Position numbers and translations under genes: made by a program | In this document: positions 33,056 through 41,350 of the stretch, piece by piece | Layout: every line of letters begins with the position of its first letter | Numbering within the stretch: position 1 is the first letter of the stretch | Assembly: GCA_030602885.1 (NCBI GenBank) | Contig: JAUVYV010000016.1 | Location: forward strand, 1 to 64,000 | Reading direction: 5' to 3' | Origin: Phycisphaerales bacterium | Lineage (GTDB): Bacteria > Planctomycetota > Phycisphaerae > Sedimentisphaerales > Anaerobacaceae | DNA length: 64,000 bases | Notes under the pieces: model-generated | The model's input: only the letters and a program-made list of their open reading frames with translations | What the model was told of the DNA's origin: nothing | Database searches by the model: none

Positions 33056-36000
33056 TCAAGTTCCTCCACCAGACAACTGCTCAAGCAGCCGCTGTGCCTC
33101 GGTAAGGTCTTCGGCACCCAGAGCCGGAGATTCACTATTCAACTGCATACTTTTCCTGAGATTCTCAACAGCCTGCTGTTTCTGCCCGAGCTGCGCCAAA
33201 GCTCTTGCAAGGTGAAAATGTGAGGCCGCCAAGCTCGGTGTGCCGGTCGGATATAAGCCTATGCACTCAGTAAAGTCCTTCGCCGCCTTGTCAAACTGCC
33301 CAAGGTGGTAGTATGCGACACCTCTGGTATCGATAAGGTCAACATAGTCCGGCGCCTTTTCAAGCCCACGCCGGGCAAGTTCAAGCGCCCGTTGACACTG
33401 CCCTTGTTCTTCACAGAGTATCCACGCAAGATTGTTGATGGCGACCGAACTATCAGGCTGGAGCTCAAGAACCCGTTCGTACAACGTTACGGCTTCTGCC
33501 GAGCGCCCGGCGGCCTGGAGCAACATGCCAAGCTGCATCATTGCAAGCACGGAACCGGCGTCTCGACTCAAAACACCGCGCAGCAAGTCCTCGGCTATCT
33601 GTCCGGCCTCGCTGTCTTTAGCTCCGGCAAGCTCACCGACGATAAGGATAGTCGTTCGTATCTCACTGGGATGACCTTCACGCCAGATGGTAACCTTTTG
33701 GCGCAACCGGCTCCAGAGTTTGTCGTCCCGCAACAGTCTGACCTGCGCCAACAGCGGGCGGGGGTCGTTCGGCTCCGAATCGTACAACCCTTGTAGCATT
33801 TCCTCTGCCTCGGTCTTACTGCCGCTGTTATACAGCGCTGTGGCAAGAGCCAACTCGATCCTGCGCTGCTGCGACGCGTCTGCAGAAGAAGCGAGCTGCC
33901 TGCTGAGAAGATTTACTGCATCGTTATATTTATCCGCGGCCACGTATGCCTCAGCCAAAGAGACTACGGCATCTATGTCGTTGGGGTCGAGCTCCAGCAG
34001 GGCCCTCAGAGTCGGCAGCGCCAGCCGTGGCGACCTCGCCGCTTCGCCCCTGGCCTTTAGCAACAGCAGGGATTTATCATCAGGCCTGTGAACAAGACCA
34101 CGCAAGGCAACATCTATCACCTTCGCCGGTTTTGCCTCCTGCAAAGCAATTTGCGCCAGAAGCACCCAGGCCTGTCCAACCTCCGGGTGCTTTTCGGTTA
34201 TGGACTGAAGAGTACCTGTGGCCTGTTCTATGGCCGGAGCCGTCCCTTTTGCAAGCAACAACAGGGCTTTCTGAAGGCGTAGCTCCACATTTTCAGGATT
34301 GGCCTCCAGCGCTCTATCAAGAACCTGCTCGCCGGCTTGGCGTATCTGAGTATCGTCGGATGCCAGATAGAGAGAGACGGCGGCTTTTTGGATTTGTATG
34401 TTGGCCGGCATTAGAGATAGCGCCTGTCGTATGTCTGAAATTGCCCTGTCCGACTCGCCAAGCGAGCGGTGAAAAATGCTCATAGCAACCCAGGCATCCG
34501 CACTGTTGGGTTCCATCGTGACCGCCTGTTCAAAATCCCGTCTTGCCTTCTCGGCCCGGCCCAGTAAAGCACGTGTTCTGCCGCGCAGCAGATATGCAGT
34601 TGCAGTACCCAGCTTGTTTACCATTTCGTCACAAAGCAGCAAGGCCTCCTCAGGCGCGCCTACGCGAATGTTCAGATCGATCTGTGCCGCCATAACCGGC
34701 ACAGAATTTGGCTCTTCAATTCTCAGCCTGTTCACCAGTTCCTGCGCCTCGGCAAGCTTGTCCTGACGGATCTTGAGCAGTGCAAGGGACAGACACACGG
34801 AACGGTTGTTGGGGTCTTTGGCCAATATGTCCTCCAGGATATCATCTACAGAAGCGAGGTCGCCGCGCCTCAGGGAACTTTGCAGCTTCAGCCGTTCCAG
34901 TCCGGGATGGTAAAGCTTCGCTTTTGCCGCCTGTCTGAGAATTTCGTCCGCACGGTCATATTCAGCCGCCTCGTATAACGCTGCAACCAAAGGGACAATG
35001 ATGCGAATGTTCCGGGGCGAACGCTCGAAAGCCTCCGTGTAAGTTGAAACTGCCAGCCGAATCGCGCCGGCGCGCTCGTGAGTCGCAGCCAGAAGCATCC
35101 GACTGGTCTGATCATCAGGATTAGCAAGAAGATTCTCCTGGAGAAGCGGGGCGATTTGAGGATATCGACTTTTGAAATCCTCCTGGACAAACCAAACCCT
35201 TGCCTGTTCGTATCGCCACTGCCAGCCGTCATCGCCCTCGATGCTCCTGATGTTGTCAACGACTTGCTGGGCGCGGTCGGTGTCCCTTAGAACCTGCTCA
35301 CATGTCAATAACTTGCGCTGCACGATAAGATCGTCCTGTAGCTCTTTTGCAAGCGAGTCGAGCAGTGAATAACGCTTTCCGCCCTCATTCCAGCGACTGT
35401 AAATGTCGCTTAGCAGTAAGCCCAGTTCTCTTTTTGTGGAAGGCTGTCCTGCAGATGCGAGGGCATTGTTAACCAGATTCTCGCATTCCTGACGCTCTGC
35501 CTTTGTTGCCAGCAGGGCAACGAGATATCTTAGAACTGCTGTGGACTGCGGGAATTCTCCATGAGCCTGGCGTAGTCCTGCGATTGCGTCATCGGTTCTG
35601 CTCTGTGCAACGAGTAAGTCGGCTTCGGCCAAAGCGACCGTGATTTCGGCCGGATGCGTTTTCTTCAAATCGGCTAATAATTTTTCAGCGGCGGGCAAGT
35701 CGTCCCGCTGAACGGCAAGATGAAACTGCAACATTTTGACTTCGAAGGCGCCGTTAGTGGCTTCGTCGAGTTTATCCAGCGTCGCTTCTATATCACGATA
35801 TAACGCTGAATCCTTGTCTGTTTGGCTGCCTGCAAGCAATTGTAATCTCGCTCGGGCATCCAACAAATCTGCATCGCCGCTGCGCGGGTCAAGCTGCTTT
35901 GCCATACGAGCTTGTTCCGTTGCTTCAGCCCATTGACCTCTGTCGGCCAGCAGTCTCGCAAGGGCCATACGTGCGCTGAAAAGATTCGGTTGTTCTGAAA

Positions 36001-37231
36001 CGAGAGTCCGCAACTGATTGATGCCTGACTGCTTGTCACCAAGCCGCCATAGCGCATTGGCCAGTGCGATTTGGACCCTCGCAGATTTGGCCCCCAACTG
36101 AATTGCTCGACGCCAGCACTTGACAGCTTGGTAACTTTGCCCCTGGTTTTCAGCCAAAAGCCCCTCCAGAAAAGCTGTCGTCGCAGGAGCAATATCCTTT
36201 TGGCGCATCATAGAGATACACTCGCCGGCACGCTCATACCGGCCGCACCTGATAAACAGCTCCGCAGCATAGCGCATGAAATCCCAGGGTTGAGACGAGA
36301 GCTCTTTTAGTCCGGTCTCTGCAACTTGCAACAAACGATCGTCTGAGCTCGATTTAAGGGCAAGCTGCGCCCATAGCTGCCAAAGAAGCTGGTTGTCAGG
36401 CTCCAAAGTCTGAACAATCTCGAGCTGTTTCTGAGCACGGTCCAGAGCGTCCGCATTAATCAACTGCTCGGCAAGCCGAAGCCGTGCAGCCGAATCGGAC
36501 AAGTCCTTTTGTTCTGCCTGCGCCAAATCAGCCAACGCATCAGACTTGCTTCGTTGCCTTAGATAGTACGCTGCGCGAATAATGTAGGCCTCCGCCGACG
36601 ATGGGTTCGTCTTTACCGCCTGGTCGAACCAAAAATTAGGATCTTCGGAGAAGTCCTCAGGGCGCTGCTCAGCCAGCCGACCCAATACGTCATAGGCCGA
36701 TACCTGCTCGGGATTCTTCTCGATGAGACCTTTGAGCTCTTTCGCCGCCTCGGTGAATTTTCGCTGGTTTGCCAGGGCAATTGCCAAAATCCTTCTTAGT
36801 TCCGCTGACTCGCCTATTTGCAGTGATCGAGCAGCAATCAGCTCAGCTTCTCCAGGCATACCCATACTTAGATACATTTCACTGAGCTGCCTGGCGGCTT
36901 TAAGGCTGCTTTGGTCCAATCGCAAAACGTTTCTATATGCTGCTATGGCCTGCTGAACGTTACCGCGTTGCAGAGGTCTGATATTAAGCTGTGCCTCGGC
37001 ATACTTGAGCATGGCCGGCACATCATCCTGTACAACACCGAGATAACGGCCAAGCTGCTTTGCAGCTTCCTCCCATCTGTTCTCGTCATACGCCTTATTA
37101 CCGAGAAGAAGGCCCTGCTCTGCTCTCCTGCCACGTTGCCACTGCCTTACTCCGTACCCGGTCGCCCCCAGAACCAACAATCCCAGCAGAAGAACCAGTG
37201 CCAGTTTCCAGTTAAAGTACCTTCTTGCCAT
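33056..37231 (-). CDS. Large TPR protein of the exosortase/EPS locus (1391 aa)
   Basis: One N-terminal membrane helix (about residues 9-27, LALVLLLGLLVLGATGYGV) followed by more than 25 TPR-like helical pairs over the whole length. Clear examples are NPSSAEAYIIRAAYYLRQRS and PDSSVAINNLAWILCEEQGQ. Very long TPR proteins (for instance PrsT-type) accompany PEP-CTERM/exosortase loci and are thought to organise polysaccharide assembly; this one fits by position and architecture but I cannot claim the specific subfamily. No enzymatic domain. It probably extends into the periplasm. It follows the sugar-transferase gene by 34 bases. Confidence 0.88.
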   Translation of the reverse strand: MARRYFNWKLALVLLLGLLVLGATGYGVRQWQRGRRAEQGLLLGNKAYDENRWEEAAKQLGRYLGVVQDDVPAMLKYAEAQLNIRPLQRGNVQQAIAAYRNVLRLDQSSLKAARQLSEMYLSMGMPGEAELIAARSLQIGESAELRRILAIALANQRKFTEAAKELKGLIEKNPEQVSAYDVLGRLAEQRPEDFSEDPNFWFDQAVKTNPSSAEAYIIRAAYYLRQRSKSDALADLAQAEQKDLSDSAARLRLAEQLINADALDRAQKQLEIVQTLEPDNQLLWQLWAQLALKSSSDDRLLQVAETGLKELSSQPWDFMRYAAELFIRCGRYERAGECISMMRQKDIAPATTAFLEGLLAENQGQSYQAVKCWRRAIQLGAKSARVQIALANALWRLGDKQSGINQLRTLVSEQPNLFSARMALARLLADRGQWAEATEQARMAKQLDPRSGDADLLDARARLQLLAGSQTDKDSALYRDIEATLDKLDEATNGAFEVKMLQFHLAVQRDDLPAAEKLLADLKKTHPAEITVALAEADLLVAQSRTDDAIAGLRQAHGEFPQSTAVLRYLVALLATKAERQECENLVNNALASAGQPSTKRELGLLLSDIYSRWNEGGKRYSLLDSLAKELQDDLIVQRKLLTCEQVLRDTDRAQQVVDNIRSIEGDDGWQWRYEQARVWFVQEDFKSRYPQIAPLLQENLLANPDDQTSRMLLAATHERAGAIRLAVSTYTEAFERSPRNIRIIVPLVAALYEAAEYDRADEILRQAAKAKLYHPGLERLKLQSSLRRGDLASVDDILEDILAKDPNNRSVCLSLALLKIRQDKLAEAQELVNRLRIEEPNSVPVMAAQIDLNIRVGAPEEALLLCDEMVNKLGTATAYLLRGRTRALLGRAEKARRDFEQAVTMEPNSADAWVAMSIFHRSLGESDRAISDIRQALSLMPANIQIQKAAVSLYLASDDTQIRQAGEQVLDRALEANPENVELRLQKALLLLAKGTAPAIEQATGTLQSITEKHPEVGQAWVLLAQIALQEAKPAKVIDVALRGLVHRPDDKSLLLLKARGEAARSPRLALPTLRALLELDPNDIDAVVSLAEAYVAADKYNDAVNLLSRQLASSADASQQRRIELALATALYNSGSKTEAEEMLQGLYDSEPNDPRPLLAQVRLLRDDKLWSRLRQKVTIWREGHPSEIRTTILIVGELAGAKDSEAGQIAEDLLRGVLSRDAGSVLAMMQLGMLLQAAGRSAEAVTLYERVLELQPDSSVAINNLAWILCEEQGQCQRALELARRGLEKAPDYVDLIDTRGVAYYHLGQFDKAAKDFTECIGLYPTGTPSLAASHFHLARALAQLGQKQQAVENLRKSMQLNSESPALGAEDLTEAQRLLEQLSGGGT

Positions 37232-37265
37232 TTGTTCACCTTTCCCGCACTAACTAATGCGGCTC

Positions 37266-38999
37266 TCAGAACTGTCTCACAAAGTTCTTGGCCATCTTAA
37301 CGGCTGTCCGCCGGCATATCCACAAATCGAGTTTCAGTGACAGTTTCCTGACATACTTGACATCATAATAAATCCACTCTTGAAAATCCCTCATCGGCTG
37401 CCGCGTCCTGCAAACCTGCCAGAGTCCCGTGATACCGGGCCTGACGGACAGCCGAGCGTCCCGCCAGAACGGACATAACCTGTTTTCACTTTCAGGAGAC
37501 GGCCTCGGACCCACTACACTCATCTGCCCCAACATGACATTGATAAACTGAGGTATCTCGTCGATATACGTCTCACGCAAAAACCTCCCAACAGCGCTGA
37601 GGCGCGGGTCATTCACTACCATAAACTGGGGCCCGTCAGCCTCGTTCAAAACCCGAAGCCTGTCCTGCATTCTGTCGGCGCCAACCTGCATAGTTCTGAA
37701 CTTTAGACACTCAAACGTCCGACCGTGCAAGCCCTGTCGCACATCCCTGAAGAATATCGGCCCGGGAGAGGTCAGCTTTATGGCGAGCATGACTATCGGC
37801 AGAACAGGGGCAAACAGGATCAGCACAACTACCGCCACAACAATATCCAGAACCCTTTTCAAGAACCTCGCGTACGAGAATCTCGACCATTCTCGGAAAT
37901 TGTTCCGGCGCAAATCCTGTTGCGCACGGGTCGATTCCGGGCATGCCGCCGCACCTGCCGGCCGCGAGAGCTGATTTTCATCCCCCTGCGAATCCGTGAT
38001 AACCCTCTCTTCGATGAACGAACCGGCCTGCACTGACACACCGGGGCTAATAACAGATGCCCTTACCACGGCCCCGGTGCCGATTTTAACATCATTGCCG
38101 ACTATCGTCGGGCCAGCTATTATCGCGTCTTCATCGATGTTGACGCGTTTGCCAAGCAGTATCTTGCCGAATAACCCTGCACTGTCCGCTATGACAATAT
38201 CGTCGGCCTTGTTGTTACCACGCGAGTAGTCTGCACAGTAACGAGAGAGCCCTGCGCCGGAACCCAGTTTTCGCTGCACTAACCTCAGCAAACCATTTTC
38301 TGTAGCCAGATCCAGCACAGAACCTCCGACATCGGTGCTGCGCACGACGAGCGACTTTGAATAACATAGCTCAACTAACTTGCCGAACGCCAAAGGCAAA
38401 CCACCTTCCATCAAGAGCTTGTTCAGCGCGCTGGTCCTTACAAAGAGATGATGGGGCCAGTCATCGGGTATCGGAGTCGGCTGGGTTGCGTCTTCATAAA
38501 ACAACCGAAACCCAACAAAGTCGTTCTGCAAAGTGGTCAGAACCTTCTCGTACGAAGCTTGCATCTGAGCAACTATATTGACCGCTACCACATCCGCCTG
38601 ACTATCAGCGAGTGTCTCGCAGATTAGACGATTATCCACTGTCGTAACAAACCTTCCGTCTGAAATAACGACCCAGGAATGGTCGCGAAAAGGCCTTGTC
38701 GATTTGAAACCCACAGACAGGGGCTCCGTATAGCGGACAACATTCAACCTGCCCGTTACATCCGGGACGATCCACTGCTGCGGAATCGCTATCTTACCCC
38801 TGCCCCTGCGAAAGCCGGCACCGTCACTGAGACAGCCAAGAACGAAGCCGGCAAATGGCTCATTGCACACCATAAGTCGCAGCAGGTCGCGGCCACTTTT
38901 CGCCTGCCGGCCGCTCCTGTCGCGCAGAACAACCAGATTCCTGTTAACACGGGGTATAATTCTCATAACGCGTTTGTCTATAAGACAGTTAGCTGTCAC
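37266..38999 (-). CDS. Bacterial sugar transferase with N-terminal nucleotidyltransferase-like/LbH module (577 aa)
   Basis: The C-terminal ~200 residues (380-577) are a classic polyprenyl-phosphate hexose-1-phosphate transferase: membrane helix (IVVAVVVLILFAPVLPIVML), SPGPIFFRDVRQGLHGRTFE, KFRTMQ, DEIPQFINVMLGQMSVVGPR and the ending RPGITGLWQV. This adds the first sugar to the lipid carrier at the membrane. Unusually the N-terminal ~330 residues are a degenerate sugar-nucleotidyltransferase-like region (about 1-260) with a hexapeptide (LbH) stretch (IDEDAIIAGPTIVGNDVKIG, 288-307). Typical members have extra membrane helices there instead. It overlaps the Wzc-like gene by 4 bases (ATGA) and is translationally coupled. 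Confidence 0.92.
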   Translation of the reverse strand: MTANCLIDKRVMRIIPRVNRNLVVLRDRSGRQAKSGRDLLRLMVCNEPFAGFVLGCLSDGAGFRRGRGKIAIPQQWIVPDVTGRLNVVRYTEPLSVGFKSTRPFRDHSWVVISDGRFVTTVDNRLICETLADSQADVVAVNIVAQMQASYEKVLTTLQNDFVGFRLFYEDATQPTPIPDDWPHHLFVRTSALNKLLMEGGLPLAFGKLVELCYSKSLVVRSTDVGGSVLDLATENGLLRLVQRKLGSGAGLSRYCADYSRGNNKADDIVIADSAGLFGKILLGKRVNIDEDAIIAGPTIVGNDVKIGTGAVVRASVISPGVSVQAGSFIEERVITDSQGDENQLSRPAGAAACPESTRAQQDLRRNNFREWSRFSYARFLKRVLDIVVAVVVLILFAPVLPIVMLAIKLTSPGPIFFRDVRQGLHGRTFECLKFRTMQVGADRMQDRLRVLNEADGPQFMVVNDPRLSAVGRFLRETYIDEIPQFINVMLGQMSVVGPRPSPESENRLCPFWRDARLSVRPGITGLWQVCRTRQPMRDFQEWIYYDVKYVRKLSLKLDLWICRRTAVKMAKNFVRQF

Positions 39000-41302
39000 A
39001 AAACCGAATCATCCGGTTTTTGCCCGGGTTTATCCATAGGCAGTAACAAAGGTCGTCCGGCGGCGTTTCTGGCGCTTTGTGCCGCGCGCCCGCCCTGCGC
39101 ATGATAGTCGTATCCATAACGGTAGTAACTATGGCTGACTGGAACGTTGCTTAGGACAGTTCCCAGTATTCTCACACCTATCTCAGAAAGTCTCTCCTTT
39201 GTCTCTTTGAGGTCCGGCGAGGTCGTATGGCCGGCAAAACCCGTCAGTATGACAGCACCTGCCATCTTCGCCCACAAAAGGGCGTCGGGAAATGCCAGCA
39301 CGGGCGGGCTGTCAATAATCACGTGATCGTACTTCTCGCCAATTTTGTCTATCTGCTTCGCCGCCTGAGGTGAAGCCAACAACTCATAAGGGTCGGTCGA
39401 ACTGTGCGAATCCGCTGCAAGCACATGCAAACCGGCGGAAGACACAACACAGACAGCATCCTCAAGTAGTGTGCTTCCTGAAAGTACATCCTGCAGATAT
39501 CTTGAGTCTCTCGGAATGTCCAGCAGACGTCCAATATCAGGTTTTCTCAGGTCGCCATCTACGAGCAGTACCTTCTTGCCGGACCTGGACAGACTTGTGG
39601 CAAGGTTAATGGCAAATGTGGTTTTGCCGTCGCGCATACTCGGACCGGTAACAACCAGTTTCTCAGGCATCCCTCCACCGTCGAGCAATCCGAGGTTGGC
39701 ACGAATTGTCTGATAGTCCTCGGCCATCTGTCTTGAGAAAAGAGCTTTCTTACCCGTTTGCAGGCTTGTGGTGGTACCGATTATCCGAATTCCAATACGT
39801 CTGACCACATCCTCAGGAGTGTGCACGCTAAGATCCGCTTTGTCCCTTAGAATAGCTGCAACCACTCCGCAGGCCAGCGCGCCAAATACAAGAGCCATAG
39901 TGTACTTGACTCGTTTATCCCGAACGCTGGCAATATCCGCATTATAGGCAATGGAAACCCGCGCAGGACGCTTTCGTTCCATTTCCAATTCCTGTATGCG
40001 CCGCCCCATCGTACCATAAAGCTCTTTCGTTGAAGCCAACTGGTCTTCAATCTCGTCGATAGCCAACTGCTTTCGTCCAAGCTCCACTGTCTGCGTATCC
40101 TCCTTTGCCAGTATTTCCCGAAGCCGGTTCTCATAAGCCAGCGTCTGCTTGAGCTGCAGTCGTGCACCGGTCAGCTTCTCGTTGTTGACCTTATCCACCT
40201 GCTTAGACATCCGCTCGTCGAACTTCTTGCCCACCTCCCGGCGTTTCTCGTCGAGTCGCAATTGGAATGCCTTTACGAACTCCTGTTTCTGCAGCAGCAG
40301 AGGGTTGCCCTGCACCATCATCTGTCCGGAAAGAATCTGGTCCTGCTCCAGCTGCGCCAGTTGCCTGGTTATCTCCTGCACGGTAATGTCCGCGTTTATG
40401 TATTCCTCACGCATCCTCATTAGCTCATCCGGCGGCGAACTCGGCTTGTTCTCCTCAAGCAGCTTAATCTGTGTCTCCAGATTCATCCTTTTCGCTTCCG
40501 CCTTTGTCAGTTCGCCCAGCAAACTCGATACACGCTGCAGCATCATATCGTGCCGGCCGTCCAGCGTAACGCTTCCATACTCCTGACCAAGCTGCCCAAT
40601 CGCCTCTCGCTGGTTCTCGAGTTTCTCGGCCAGGACCTTCCGCTCATTCTCAAGAACGGTCAGTTTTTGACCTTGCCCCCGCAGAGAACTGGCGACTTCG
40701 ACGAGCATATATGCCTGAATAAAAGCATCTACAATCCTCTTTGCTTCTTCCGGTTTGTCGCTTTTGGCCGTAACTTTTACCAGTTCGGTATTACGAATAG
40801 CAGCAGACGTGATTATGCCGTCGTATTTCGCCTGTTTCAGTATGTTTGCCGGATCGGGCTTGGTCTTGGTGTTCTCCAGTTTGCGTCTCAACTTCGCACC
40901 AATGCCGCTGGCCTGGTCTTCAAAAAATGTCAGATTCTTGCCTGCCAAATCATCTGCCACCCTTTGGACTACCTGTGGGCTGAGAATCATTTCCGCCTGC
41001 GTATTCATGAAGCTTTGGTAATTCGATATTTCGCCCTTGTCCGCCTCGCCGGTCAGGATATTCGACAGAATGGGAGCAACTTTTATTGCACCGGTCACAT
41101 CATACAAAGGATCAATCAACAACCATATTGCAGGAATTCCGATCGCGCACATTACAAGGAACGTAATCGCCACAATGTACCAGCGGCGAAGCACAGCAGC
41201 GGCCAACGCTGATGTGGAATCACTTGCGGACTCGGGGGGCATTTCAAAATTAGCTGGGCTGCGTTCAATCAACTCGCCATCATACTTTTCTATAGTGTTC
41301 AT
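38996..41302 (-). CDS. Chain-length determinant / tyrosine autokinase (Wzc-like, 768 aa)
   Basis: A polysaccharide co-polymerase fused to a bacterial tyrosine kinase. Two membrane helices (about 40-62 and 478-497) flank a long periplasmic coiled-coil region (about 200-440). The cytoplasmic kinase has a Walker A (GPSMRDGKTTFAINLATSLS), Walker A' (VLLVDGDLRKPDIG) and Walker B (HVIIDSPPVLAF). The C-terminus carries a tyrosine cluster (SYYRYGYDYHAQ) for autophosphorylation. It controls chain length and export, normally with a Wza-type lipoprotein such as the one at 26508. Spacing to the upstream exosortase gene is 48 bases. Confidence 0.94.
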   Translation of the reverse strand: MNTIEKYDGELIERSPANFEMPPESASDSTSALAAAVLRRWYIVAITFLVMCAIGIPAIWLLIDPLYDVTGAIKVAPILSNILTGEADKGEISNYQSFMNTQAEMILSPQVVQRVADDLAGKNLTFFEDQASGIGAKLRRKLENTKTKPDPANILKQAKYDGIITSAAIRNTELVKVTAKSDKPEEAKRIVDAFIQAYMLVEVASSLRGQGQKLTVLENERKVLAEKLENQREAIGQLGQEYGSVTLDGRHDMMLQRVSSLLGELTKAEAKRMNLETQIKLLEENKPSSPPDELMRMREEYINADITVQEITRQLAQLEQDQILSGQMMVQGNPLLLQKQEFVKAFQLRLDEKRREVGKKFDERMSKQVDKVNNEKLTGARLQLKQTLAYENRLREILAKEDTQTVELGRKQLAIDEIEDQLASTKELYGTMGRRIQELEMERKRPARVSIAYNADIASVRDKRVKYTMALVFGALACGVVAAILRDKADLSVHTPEDVVRRIGIRIIGTTTSLQTGKKALFSRQMAEDYQTIRANLGLLDGGGMPEKLVVTGPSMRDGKTTFAINLATSLSRSGKKVLLVDGDLRKPDIGRLLDIPRDSRYLQDVLSGSTLLEDAVCVVSSAGLHVLAADSHSSTDPYELLASPQAAKQIDKIGEKYDHVIIDSPPVLAFPDALLWAKMAGAVILTGFAGHTTSPDLKETKERLSEIGVRILGTVLSNVPVSHSYYRYGYDYHAQGGRAAQSARNAAGRPLLLPMDKPGQKPDDSVL

Positions 41303-41350
41303 GTGTCAGTTCTCCTTGCGGCTTGACCTGCTATGCCGATCAGTTATTTC

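Noticed and set aside
40550-41212. A 220-codon plus-strand frame inside the kinase gene
   Set aside because: Antisense shadow; the minus strand has Walker motifs, membrane helices and the Tyr cluster.
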